Part shown: positions 26,064 through 39,722 of the stretch, one piece after another
How positions within the stretch are numbered: position 1 is the stretch's first letter
Layout of the letters: each line of letters begins with the position of its first letter
Source: Chromera velia
Lineage: Eukaryota > Sar > Chromeraceae
Assembly (NCBI GenBank): GCA_018398765.1
Contig: JAHBMJ010001229.1
Coordinates: forward strand, 51,503-115,502
Reading direction: 5' to 3'
DNA: 64,000 nucleotides
Made by a program: the position numbers and the translations under genes
The notes under the pieces: model-generated
Told to the model about the DNA's origin: nothing
The model's input: only the letters and a program-made list of their open reading frames with translations
Databases searched by the model: none

Positions 26064-28118
26064 TCAACCTTTGAGACTACATGGAAAAAGGCCTTCGTAT
26101 GTCTCTTGAGAGGGAGAAAGGGGAATGGACTTGCACATTCCCTCAAAATGCCTGCACACAGCCGCCCGGGAGCCTAGAGCACCGCCTGGCAGCAGACAAC
26201 AATCACTCACTCACTCACTCACTCAATCAATCAGTCAACCAATCAGGGACGGACCTGCACCGGCTTCTCCACGAAAGATTTGTTCTCCAGACTCTCAGTA
26301 GCCCCAATTCCCAGTTGGCCCCTGAAGAGAACAGAAGTGGCAAAAGGAGAGAAGAGAAGGGAAGTGGGGGCTTGGGCGTAAGATTGGGGCGGGAGGCCAA
26401 TCCTCCGAACATTAATCCTATTCCTTTTGTGTCCCGCATTTGAAAAAATCATTTGAACGGGTGGCGGGCTTGTAAGAAAATTTCCTTGCGGACCGCATTG
26501 TTGGCGTCTCAAGTGACTCACGCAGCCCGCTATCCAGCTGTCGGTCCCTCTTTTCGTCTCTTCGTCTTCTTGTGCGTCTAGAAAAACATTACTAAAGGAA
26601 TTTCTGCCTTTCTTTTTTCTGTCGCTTTCTCTTTTTCTCTTTTTCTGGGAAAAAGCGCACTGTTGTCGCTTTCTCTTTTTCTCTTTCTCTGGAAGACGAC
26701 ACAATACTGATAGACCGACTGACCAACTGTTATCGCCCCAAGCCCTGAAAGAAAAAAAAGGCAGGGGGGGGGGGGCAAGTGATGCATATGGCAAGAGACG
26801 AGAAACAAAGAGGCAGAGAAAACGAAAACGAAGCTAAAGAATGAAGACACGGAAACTAGATGCACCGAATTAATACAATAAAGTAAAAGAAAGCAGGATC
26901 GAAGGAACGCGGACATGTTCAGACTCCCTCCATCGATCATCTGCATTCTGTTTCATTCTGCAGTCTCTCTCTGACTGCAAGAATAAACAGCGTATTAAAT
27001 CAACTGGTTGTCAATAGAGAAATGCCCGCAGATTCATCAGAGAAATGGTGCGAAGCCGCCCCATGAAATCGCGTACAGATGATGATGCAAGATCGAATCA
27101 CACGGGACGATCGACAAAAAAGAGAAAATGTGCTGACCATACTTGACTCTGCAAACAAGAAAATAAGTAGGAAAAGAGGAGACCAAGCTTTCACAAAAAT
27201 ATCTACCCAACTTTGCTGAGAAGACGCACGTCTCGGGGAGAAAAAGAAAACAGGAAGACCGACTTACGGTAAAGTCAAAAATACATATCTTGTTTCCTTC
27301 CATCTAAAGGTCATGTATCACTTCCCAACGATTCTATGCATAGCTTCTCTGTTATCCCTGCCCTTTTTCGTCGACCAAATATGAAGAAAAAGTCATCTCG
27401 TCGTTTCAAGTATGTTAAGAACGATCAAAACGCAAAAGAAAGCCGCAAGAGAATCCAGCTTAATGCCAAACCCACCGGGTCGTCCCTCACTACAAGGACG
27501 TGTTCGTCTCCACAAGCAACGTCTCGGAATCTCATATTCTGCATCTCTCCGTCCATTTGTCGATATACACAGGGAGAACATAACTGTGAAGAAGAAAACA
27601 ACTACAAAAAAGATACAGATAGAAGGATCAGGGAGGAGGGAAAGAAGCGACGCAAAGTTTTTTTTGTGCATGTCCAGGCTGATGCATGCAAATGTAATCT
27701 GAGAAGAGCCCGGCCGAGCCCCAGAACGTCTCTGGTGTGAAAAAGTCAAACCATTGGAAGACATTTATTTTGTTGGACGGCATTCAGTCGAGCGGTAGTC
27801 AGAGAAGTTTTTTTTTTTTTTTGTCATGTCGCTTTGCTGGTTTGAAACCTTCTGAAATTAATTCACTTTGTCAGTAAATTCTCTCATTTACTGCGGGACT
27901 CGCTTGACCGTTCATTCACCAACTCACTCCCTTACTCCCTCACTGACTGACCCTCGAGTCCATGTCCATGGGTGCAGGCTTCAATCGGTCAAGGGAGGAC
28001 CCACAGAGGTCTCCCCGTCCTGAAGTCATTCGATCAACCATGCAAACAGAATGTCAGTCAGTCAGTCAGTCAGTCAGTCAGTCAGTCCGTCCGTCCGTCC
28101 ATCCGTCCGTCCGTCCGT

Positions 28119-28150
<32 letters not shown>

Positions 28151-29024
28151 CAGTATAGCAAATATGTTCGTAAATTCATTCAGGGTGCTTCAAGGGATAC
28201 GGCAGCAGTCAGCCAATCGGGAGTTCTGGTAATGGGGGAAAGATGCAGGCAAAGAAGGGAGCAATGTCAGTAAAGTACAAATGTCTGAAGAAAAAGGAAC
28301 GACTGATGAATCTATCCAGGTGCCAGGCCGATCTGGTGTGAAGAGCACGTCGGGCAACGTCACGTAAACACACAAACTCATAGACAGACACACCCACCCC
28401 ATGTGAAGAGTCTCCCCCCTTCCTTCTCATCCTTCTCATCATCCCAGACCAGGGCCTGCGTGAATGCGTGCATCGATATTAATATATGCATACATACATG
28501 CATGCATTTATGCATTGTTCATCCAGCGTGAGCACAAATCAAAGGTGCAAATCAGGGGAGAGGAAGGAGGTTAGAAGGGGGGAGGAAGGAGGGGAGGGGA
28601 GGGAAGGAGGGATGAGCGGAAAACATTGATCGGTCCCTCACACAAACAAATCCTGTTACACAATTTGACTTCTCTCAATGAGTGTCATGTGACCCCATAG
28701 TTGAGAACGAACGATCAGGGTGCGTAAATCTTTATGCTCAGTTCATGTATGTGTCTCGTTTTTTCTTCTTCAATTCTTTTTCTGTCTATATCCTGCGTCT
28801 GATCACTGTCTCGTTCTCTTTTCTTGCATTCTAAGGAGGACTTTTATGGAAGACTCTTCACCAAGAAGCTAGAAGGCGGGGAAAAACAAACTTGTCCGGT
28901 AACGAAAGAGACGACTGACGGCGGAGTGATGAGCTCCACATGCGATTCTTCCAACGTAACCGTCGACATGAACCTGCAGTGATGCTCGCACGTAAAGAGG
29001 GATGAGTAGGACTGCGAGTCAGAC

Positions 29025-29062
<38 letters not shown>

Positions 29063-32000
29063 TGTACAAGAGCACACTAAGGGCTGCGAGTGGCAGAAAG
29101 GTTCCGCCGTTTTTGGACACAAAAGATGCGTGAGACGCGCGGATCATCAAGGAAGTACAGCGAGGAGACAAAATTGGATCATCATGGAAAACAAAAGTGA
29201 GGACAAAATGTTGAAGCAACAATAGTCTGGATATTCGGTCCGGCCAGAATCAGAAGACTACAACTGAAAGGTCTGTCTGTTCAGAGTATCTCAAAGATCC
29301 ATTCGGAGTCCCTGCCTGTTTCCTTCCTGGTCTCTGTCATATAGAAAGAACATGCAGTTGAGGGTCACGAACAGACCTTCACAGGCACTGCTGAATTACT
29401 CGTCTCCGTCCTTCCTCCCTTTCCGTGCCACCCACCCCCCCATGACCACAAGGTTGTGTGTTTGTCATCCCGAGAGATTGCCATGGCGTGGGTCGTGCCT
29501 GCACTCAAGCAAGAGATGTGCGTGCAGGAAGGAAGAGGCAGAGGAAGAATGGGGGGCCTGCCTGATCAATGTCATGATCATCGTTCGTGATGGGGTTGAG
29601 GACGTAGAAAGAAAAAGAAAGTCTCGGTCGTTCGCACAACAAAAACTCACAGCCGCCTAGCACCACGTCTGGCAGAGTTGTCTGCACTAGTTAGTGTCGA
29701 ACAAAGCATCGTTCGAAAATACAAACTTCAAACCGTCTTTTCTGATGTCTGTGCATCATACTGAAGCATCCGAATTCGAAGTGACAAAGAAGCGTCAATG
29801 CATATGTTGAGTCAAGTCAAAAATGGGGAGGGCTCTCAGATGACTTCAGAGGCAAGCGAGGGAATCAAAGGAACGCCAAAAAAGTTCGGCCGAGAATGCC
29901 GCATACGAGAAAAATAATCAAAGAAAATAACAGAGACATAAACCCACCGAGAGCAACCGCAACGATGACGACGTTCGAGTTACGATCCCCAAAAGAGACC
30001 TGGCGGAACAAGCGAGAGAGGGAGACAGAGAGACGGAGGGAGAGAGGGAGAGAGAGAGGAGAGAGAACGAATGATCGAGTGCTCAAGGTAACGAAATCCC
30101 CCCAAAAAAGATTTCGACAGAAAAAGCCATCGATTCATTGGGCCTTCTTTTTATTCGCTGTTTGTTTTTGATCGGCTTTCATTTCTCTGGTTTCCTGCTT
30201 TCTCATCAATGCCGCTTCTTTGACTTCTTTCACTTGTTGTCCCACCTCATCTGGAATTCACTTTATGCGCCGCTGATGACTCTCCTTGCTCGTCCCTCTC
30301 TCTGCTTGCCGAACTTCAAGAAAGCGAAAGAAGAATAGGCGAGAGGAAGGGACACATTCTGAAACAAACAGGAGGAAGGGACGGAGAGAGAAAAGAAGAG
30401 AGAGACCTTTCGAGGCATCAGGAGACTTCCAGTTGTCAGCATCGGTCCCTGACCGCATTTCCCTGAGGCAGCAAAACGAAAGAGAGCGAGACAGAGAGAG
30501 AGTGCGGTGAAGAGAGCAGAAAAAACGTTGTGTAAGTAAAAACCACCACCTTTGCCTGCTCTGAAAGAAGACACAGCTGTCGAGGCACAAACTGAGGAGA
30601 GCCGAGGAGAACCCAAACAAACTTAATCCTCTTCATACAGCCGTCCCTCCTTCCCTGCACAGACAGCCCTCCAATAAGGCCCATCATTGCCTCCCTTTTT
30701 TCACGCTGGACAGCAGGGAATTAAATACTCATCAAATAATGTCGTTAACGATAATGAAGAAGATGAAAAGCAAACCCACCACCCAACGAACGAACCAACC
30801 AACGAACCGAGGTCACAGCACCCCCACATCACCAGATCCCCCCCTGCCGGCCACCTCTTTCCAATCGGTACAGGCGAGGACGACGCAGAGGAAGAGCCTG
30901 AGGACCTCACCAGACGAGAGCCTCTCAGGCCACCTGTCACACTCATGCTCGTCGTGCTGTTCTGCAGTCAAAAGTGCACAGTGCCATCCCAGCAGAGCAA
31001 TAGGATGCCATTGCATATCCAGCCTACAGCCATCAAAATAAAGGAGCCTGGGCGGACTGCAAAGATGCAAAGTTACTGTATCAATGCTTCGGGAAAAAAC
31101 TTCTTTTTTCCCTCCCGACCGTAATGCCCACCCACCCACCCGCGCAGTTTGATCCATCAGAAGGGTTGCAATGCCGCGCGTTCCCTTTTCCTTTGGAAGC
31201 ACGAGGGCAGCAGAGAAGTCTTCCCCTGCAGCGACGTCGAAGGCCATGAGGGAACCTGAGACGGCCACGGGGGAAAAGCTGCAAACAGACAGACAAATGG
31301 ACAGAGACAGAGAACGGAGGGATGCTTGTCCATCCAGCAGCTCCGGTTCTCTTTCACATGAATGAGCACTGGCAGGTGCCATTCGGGGCATCCAGGCTTC
31401 GAAAAAATTATGAATAACCCGACTTGCACATCTGTCTCGTCAGCGGGTGTCACGTCCACACTTGAGAAGGCGTGTGTCTGACGATACTTCCTTCATCCCT
31501 CACGTGTATTTTGTGTTCCCTCATACTATGTCCTATAGTCCCTTCGAGTGTTCCGGGAGACCAGACACGTCTGCAGGTTTCATTCCTAGGTACATGTTCT
31601 CTCGCGCTTCCATAAGGTTCTGTTATGTTCTCGTTCTACCTGCCTCCCCCCTTCCTTCTTCTTCAGAGGAACAACTCATTCACTTTGTATGTCAAATAAG
31701 GACAAAAAAAGAAGGCAGCCCGCCTCCCCCTTTTTCTCTCTCTGACCTGTCTTTCGCCTCCCCAATGCCGAGCTGCAGGCCACAGAGAGAAAAGAGAAGA
31801 AGAAGAAGAAGACACAAAGGGATGGAGGGAAGGAGACACATGAAGAAATGAAGGAAGACGAAAGGGCACAAAGACTTGCACAAGGGGCCTATTGAAGCAG
31901 AGAGTGCATGCGAAACTTTTCGGGTAAAAAACACTTGAACTTATGCTAGTGACGACTCTTCAAGGAAAGAATTCGGGAACAACAGACGCGAAACCAAAAG

Positions 32001-32798
32001 CTGAAAGACGAAAGGAAGGAAGGAAGGAAGGAAGGGAAAACAGAAAGACCGACCCACCTGTCCCTCCGTGCCGCGTCCCCAGGAAAAGATCTGCTCAGAT
32101 ATGCATTCATGCATGCACGCACTGATTTTGTTGGTTTCTTGGAGTGACCTTTGACAACACACAAACGCAAAAAGGGGAAGGGGACTGTAACCAAAAAGAT
32201 AGAAAAGGAGAAACTGGCATGAAATCAAGTATAAGAGGCCCAGGCGCCAAAACAATGCAACCCTCTCACACACCTCTCGAAAGGTGGTCAACGCTATCAC
32301 ATGCTGTCCTCCACAGGCAATGCGAGCGATCGGCCTGTTGGCGAGAGAAAACACGAACGCTGGCACTTTGACGTTCTGCACACATACAGAAAGAAGAACG
32401 ACAAGCGAATGAATGAAAGAAAGCAGAGGAAAGACAGAAGAGGTGAAAGGAACGCGCGGGCGAAGAAAAACAGAAACGAAATGCGCAAGAAAAAGGAGAA
32501 TTAGTCAAAGAGAGCACAGGAAGAAGATTCAATCAGGATCTGCGCACAGCACATATAAGGAACTGAAGCCCTCTGTCTTTAGCCTGTCAAAAATGTCTGT
32601 CTACCCCCCTTTCGATCTGTGTGAACCAACGACGACACAACAGTACAACTGGACCCACCTCCCCTGCTCGTCCCTTCCCGACTCCAATCTGCCCTCTGTC
32701 ATTCGCACCCCAACAAAACACCTCTGCAGAAATTCAATCAATGGAAGAAGAACACGATAGGAACAGCGGTCATTGCATGGTAAAAAGGACAAGAAGAA

Positions 32799-32841
<43 letters not shown>

Positions 32842-33286
32842 AAGAAAGAAAGAAAGGCAAACGTGCAGACGGACAGACGGACAGACAGAAAGGGATATTG
32901 ACACAGAAAAATCACACTGAGTTTGAGAAGGGGTTGGGGGAGAGAGAAGTTTTCGGCGCTTCTCTTGTCTTTTCTCTTTCGTCTTGATTGTTACCCAGCA
33001 CCAACTCACTTCCGCTGGCTGTCCGTGCTGTGGAGTGCATTGTGCCTGCGGAGATTTCTGCAGACAGCAGTAGAAAAGTGCGGAAGATCTGATCGGTACT
33101 TTTTTAAGATCATTGCTTCATTCTAGTGCTACAGCCGATTCCAACACGGACGGACAGTACGATTGGGAGGCATGCAACTCGCTCATCCTTCATGTCTTCT
33201 GACGCACGCACATACTCGAGGAAAAAGAATTTGCTCTTCCCTTACCGACAACGTGAAGGACAATGTGAAGAGAGAGACAGAGAGAC

Positions 33287-33337
<51 letters not shown>

Positions 33338-35124
33338 AACAGAGAGAGAGATTTGACTGACTGACCTGAGAACTCGGCATCCAGAGGGTCTGCAAGTGAT
33401 CTGGGGTCCGTCTCATTCTTTCCCCCCGTCTCCCCCGACTTCCCCCCCGCGAATTTCAACCCCTTCTCTGCCCTCGCTCCACCTGCAAGAATTTCATGCG
33501 GAAAAGACTTGAACTAAGGCACTCTTTTCAGACGAATAAGAAAACACGGAAAAAGACGGGGCCTCTTTCCTCTATTCGGTACCGATCACCAATTAGGTTG
33601 ATGACAAAAACCACACTCAGGAGAAACAATATAACTGCAACCAATCGTGACTCAAGAAGTCCATAGAATGCCACTGTTGTGTCCCACTGAAATGTTCACA
33701 GGCCCCTTTCCCGCCCTTTCCAAGAGAATGAAAGAGCTGGACAACGCACCCCCTCCCTCCCTTTCCAAAAGTCCCTCGATGTCTGGAAGTCCTGTCAGAG
33801 GGACCTCCGCCATCCAGGGCACAGCCACGGCTCCCTTCTGAAGACGTCCGAATTCGTCCCGAGCTCTCTCGTGAGCCCCAGGAAATCTGTGCCAGGCGTC
33901 TGCAAAACAAGTGCGTCAAGATTCAAAAAAACACAGGTTGCTGTGGTTTCTGATCTTTCAGGAATCAAATCTATGCATACCGAATATTTGCATCCATGCA
34001 GGGAGTTGAGTGGTAAGAAACTCTTAGGACCGGCTGCTGGCAATCGCATTGTGATTCCGAAAACGTCAACCTGCCTTCAGACGCTGCAGTGATTTTAGAG
34101 GACCGTATTTGTCTGCATACATCCTTTGTCCTTCCTTCTGTCAAGTGTGAAAGCATCGCTTTGCCTGGAAAGAATGGAAGGAGAAATGGAACAATTCTTT
34201 TCGAAAGCAGGGGCAGAAAAAAAATTGCGTCAACAAGACCACCCAGCCACTGACCTTCCCCCAACGAGAACAGCCTCCCGAACGGTTGACCCCTCTCCCC
34301 CCCTCTGGACCCAGTTTGATCCGAAAAGAGCAGCAGACTGTCATCGGCACCCGCAACAACCTGCAGGGAATAGCTCATTGAATTTTCGTGCAGGTACACG
34401 AAACAGCTAGAGACTGTTCGTTCATTGGCGCCAATGCAAAACAAGACTCCATAAGCGCGGCTCCGGTTAGAGGCTTATCAGAGAAAGAAAAACAGGGATG
34501 TTCAGAAGGCGGGCTTGTAGGAAGGCAAGAGAATGCTACAGCAAGAAAAAAAAACGCATAATTTTTGATCGACCTGGAGAGGAGTCATGGCGACAATTTG
34601 GGAGGGCAGATCTGCCCTGGAGGGAAGAGGAATGCGTTCTGCACGGACGCACGCAGGGACGGAGAGAGGGAGATGGTATTTAGGGATCGAGGGTGCCACT
34701 AGGATGGAAGCCGGAAGAAAAGACAATTTTCCCCATTCGAGCGTGGAAACGACTGAGTGCATGAGGGGCCGGACAAAAAAGATGCCTCGTGAGGCATTTG
34801 CCTTGAAATTGAACACGAATTTCTGACAATCAGAGAGAAGCAAACGTCATCGGTTGCACACACCAGCAGTGAACAGAGAGACACAGAAGAAGGCGATAGA
34901 ACAAGAAAAATGGAGTCCAAACCAACTCACTGACTTCTGCCATCGACAATCATCGACGCAACGTTTACAGCCTTGCCAGAACCCCAGAGCCTGAACGTAC
35001 GAAAGGGAGCAGAAGAAGCACTCGACAACCAATACACATTCGGGCACAAGCGCGCCCGCCCGCGGGCACACACGCATGCGCACATACCGACGCACACTAG
35101 CACGCATGCATGCGAATACACACA

Positions 35125-35171
<47 letters not shown>

Positions 35172-36116
35172 AAAGAGAAAGAAGCGGAGAGTGAAAAGGA
35201 GAAAAAGCGATAGCGAAAGCATACGAAAGACAGACACGGATTCAGGCACGTGAAACATCCACTGACCAAATTGCCTTCTTCGCCGACAGAGCGATTGTGT
35301 GAGAGACTCCACAAGACACCTGCAAGAGGAAAAAGAGGAAAGCACAAACTTCGTTGAATGCCTGAGAATACACTATTCCTTTTTTGTCTGTCCTGCTTCT
35401 CTGCAAAGTAGACATGGGATTACTTACGTTTGCAAAGAAAGATCTAGAGACTGCACTGCCCTAATTTCCCAGTGACAGACAAACTTTGTATTCTCTCCTT
35501 CGACTGATTGACTGACAGACACACACACCTGAAGAATTCTTTCGTCAGCCAGCCTCTCGACCTTCAGAGGTTCCCAGCTGTCGACCTCTTCCCCATTCCC
35601 TGCAACCAAAGTCGCGCAGACAGCCACACAGGCAGACAGGCATAAAGACAGATATGTAGAAAAGAAGACCTTTGACCGGCAGGAGAAAGCGCTGAGCAGT
35701 ACAGGGCGAGATCACAAAAGAGAAGAGCATGGTAGTGAAAAAGTCACTGAGAGACAGGCAAGTGCTCGAAGAAGGCTGGCTTGTCCTTGCGCGAACAGAA
35801 TTACTGAGAAAGGGGCTTCAGGTGGCACGCCTCGAAGGAAGGAGGCTGGCATTTCATCAAACTCCACTCCCGTCTTCCTTCTTGCATGCAAGCAATGAAG
35901 AATAAAAAATGCCGAGGACAAAACCGCAGTGACCCACCGAGACGGCATCCCCTGCAGACATGCAATCAGATCATGTCAGCACAAGATCGAAAGGGAAAAG
36001 AAATTAAGGTGAATGAGTAGACGGAAGTTGTCGACATTTCTTGAGGCGCTTGAAAATGAGAGGCAGAGGAGAAACAAACTTTCAGACTCTTCTTTTACCA
36101 TGTACACCAGAGAAAA

Positions 36117-36147
<31 letters not shown>

Positions 36148-37110
36148 TAAAAAGACAATCAGACAGGCAGACAGAAGTGGTCGTTTGAGGTTTGCTTCAT
36201 TTCTCAACAGGGATTTGAGGCATGATGGAAGATGTGAGAGCAAAATTGGATGGGTGAATGGCTTCAGGGTTCGGAAAGCGAGAGGGTGATAAAGAAGACT
36301 GGAAGCAATTGAAACAAAACCTCAAGTGAAGAAAACACAAATAGGGAAAGAGAGAGAATAATCCAAACTTACACACACGAATCAACTGACTCTCCACTCC
36401 CGAAGATGAAGCACGTTCCTGCAGAGTCGATGGCGACACTGTGTCTCTCCCCTGCAAGAATCACACAAGTCACAAACGCATATGCATAGCTAGAGTGACG
36501 AATAGCTTACGGGGAGTAAAGTGAAGGCTTGATAATTTGAGAGATGCGAAGAATGCACAAAAGTGTTGAGAGATTGTCTAATTGCTTACAAAAAGAGGCT
36601 GGAAATGGCGGTTTTCATTGTTTTTCCCGTCGTTTCTCTTTCAGTTTCAATCCTTCCCCTTTTTTCACAAGAGGAAATCCTATCACTCGCCGCTCGTCCA
36701 AGGGAAAACCAGCGTCAACGCACCTGCAGAGACGGAAACGACGTTTGGCAGGTATGCAATCTGAACTCTTCTCGGGATTTTCTCGAGCGACAGAGGTAGA
36801 GTGTGGTCTCCAGACACGTTCACTAGAGAAGTGCCCCCCCTTCCTGCAAGCGCATCCCCCCTCTTCTGTAGGGTAGCTCCTCTCGCTGAATGCGCGCTCG
36901 ACCCTTCTTTCCGTCCCTCCACAAAACCATGCCCAAGACGGCCGTTGCCCGAGTAACCCCAGGAGAAGAGCGCCCCCTTTGCGGTGCAACACAGAGAGTG
37001 GCGCGCTCCAGCTGCATGAGCGTGCATTGAAGAAGGGAGGCAAAAGAGACTTGTTGGGGTGGAAGCAAAAAAGCAGCAAACAAAAGAAAGAAAGAGAGAG
37101 AGAGGGAGAG

Positions 37111-37141
<31 letters not shown>

Positions 37142-37326
37142 GGTCAAAACGATAGAACCTTTCATTTCAATGGTAGATCTTCTAGCTGCCTCCCGTCAGT
37201 TCTCAATCACCCATCACGTCCACTCCCAACACTAATTCCATCTCCTCTTCCCCCCCCCTTACCTGAGATGTTCACAACAGTGTAGCCGGAGAGGCCCTCG
37301 AGCTGCAGGGACACAGCACACACACA

Positions 37327-37362
<36 letters not shown>

Positions 37363-39671
37363 GAAAGCAGCTTTTAACGAAAGCACTTCAGTAAATGCAT
37401 CTCCCAACCAATCAACAGATCACTGTTTCATTCAACTTATCCGTCTCTCAGTCTGTCCATTCAGCCGTCCATCCAGCCAGCCAGAAAGCCGATAAGCAAC
37501 AAATGAATCAAGCACTAAGGCAAGAAGAAAGAAGGGGACAACCATCAGAATGAAGGAAGAAAACAGTAAAAGAATGAATGTCTGCATGAAAGGAGGAACA
37601 ATTAAGTGAATGAAAGATGTGGAGAGAAGAGAGAGAGACACAGAGATCCGGGGGGGAAGAAAGAAAGAGAGAAAGACCCAACACAACAACTGACCCGTCG
37701 AGGGATCCAGACATCCTCACAAGTTCCCACCCCCACCTGCCCATCGCTGTTCACACCCCAACCGTAGATCTCCCCTGCATTCATTCATTCGTTCGTTTCC
37801 ACTCATAAACGTGCACCTACCCACTCACTCACTCAAGGACGTCAGAGCACCGAGAGCTATCGAGCATTTATATCTCTCCTCACAGCAAACCCGAAATTGG
37901 TTCGAAGTGCTGAACCCTGTCTCTCCCATCCACCCATCCAAGCCGACAACTGATGAAATGAGAAAAAGAAACGCACAGGAGGGCCCTGGAGGCAGGAACA
38001 ACCCTACGAGAGGGCAGACAACGTGGACTTGCTCTGTCGCAGCATGCATTTACCTTCATACAAAAAAAAAAAAAAAGCATTGGAGAGATCAGACGACGTG
38101 GACTTATTCTGCCGCAGTAATGAGAGGATGAATTGATTGATTGGCATTGTCATTCACTCATCATAGAGGCATTCTTCAAACAAGGAACGCAGTTGAAGAT
38201 TTCATCGATTTCTCGATCGTTTGACTTTTCGATCTTTTTCTTTGATCCTGTCTTCCTTTTCTTTCTTTTTGACGAGACCGTTGTCCCCCCCTCTGATTCT
38301 CTGTCTCTTTGCCTCCCTATGCATCTGCCCTCCCGCACCCCACATGTCAACTTTCCTCGGGCCTGCCTCAGTCACTCACCCGTCGACGTCAGAGCAAGTG
38401 TGTGGTCTGCAATTGAGAGAGACGAGGCACGATACATGAGGGAGAAAAGCGGAACCAGGAAAGCTACGAACGAAAAAGTGACCATATTAAAGGAGCAGTA
38501 CAATTGTTGCCGCGCCCTGGTATTCACAATCACTTGACATAGATCGTATTCACAATCCAAGGGACTCGTTCAATGAGACTTTGCACATTCGCACAAAATC
38601 AAGCAAGGAAAGGATCGAGGTCTGTTCACGCGACCGAGGCACGGGAGGCAGAGACCCCCAGAGGCAGACTGACTTGAGCCACAGGAGACTGCAAAGACTC
38701 GTGGAATCTCGACGAGGGTTCGGGTGAAGACCGGAGAGTCGCCATTGGCCTGGAGGAGGAAGAACAAGACGAAGAAACAATAGAGAAGCACATCAAGATC
38801 GAACAGAGAGCTGAAAGCACGAGCGAGAGAGAGAGAGAGAGAGTTGGAACTAGGAAAACGGTCAGGCAACAGAAGAGAAATTTAGCGTCACCTGTACATT
38901 CACTGTACATCCTGTAGTTGAAGGACGAGAAGGTCTGGTGAGCCTCCCTCTCTTTTAGGAAAAACCCTCGGGCGATGCCCACCTCATGTTCAGCTTTCTC
39001 TTTCTAGGCGACAAACAAAGGTCAAAAGCCACCCATCTGGAAAAAGTCAGACTCAATTAAATGGCAGAAGGGCCTCATAACAGAGCCATCAAATTGGGGA
39101 GAGGGACGGACAAATTTCTGCTGCCAACACACAACAAAGCATGCCCCTATCGCAAAGACCACATGTAGAATTAACAGACCTCCGAAAGAATGTCTCTCGG
39201 GTGTACCCCGAGACGGCCTCTGTTCGCAACTCCTGCAAGCGTGGGCGGGTGGCAGTCGGTCAGTAAGCCCACATAGGCATGCATGCTATGACCTCAGACG
39301 CGTCGCGGTTCTTCAATCATGCACGCTGTCGGTCAGTCCATCCGTCCGTCAGCCAGCAAGTCGGTCAGTCAGTCAGTCAGTCAGTCAGTCGGTCAGTCAG
39401 TCAGTCAGTCAGTCAGACAGTCGGTCAGTCAGTCAGTCAGTCAGTCAGTCAGTCGGTCAGTCAGTCAGTCAGTCAGTCAGCCAGTCGGTCAGTCAGTCAG
39501 CCAGTCAGTCAGTCAGTCAGCCAGTCAGCCAGTCAGCCAGTCAGCCAGTCAGCCAGTCAGTCAATGAGTCAATCAGTCAGTCAGTCACTCAGTCAGTCAG
39601 TCGGTCAGCCGGTCAGCCGGTCAGTCGGTCAGTCGGTCAGTCGGTCAGTCAGTCAGACAGTCGGTCAGTCA

Positions 39672-39722
<51 letters not shown>

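Noticed and set aside
26243-26794. 183-residue minus-strand frame as a separate protein
   Set aside because: Only its end, 26321-26255, is an RCC1 exon in phase with both neighbours. The upstream part is a pyrimidine-rich intron.
28051-28153. CRISPR-like regular repeats in the tetranucleotide arrays
   Set aside because: Units are 4 bases with no unique spacers, and the genome is eukaryotic. These are microsatellites.
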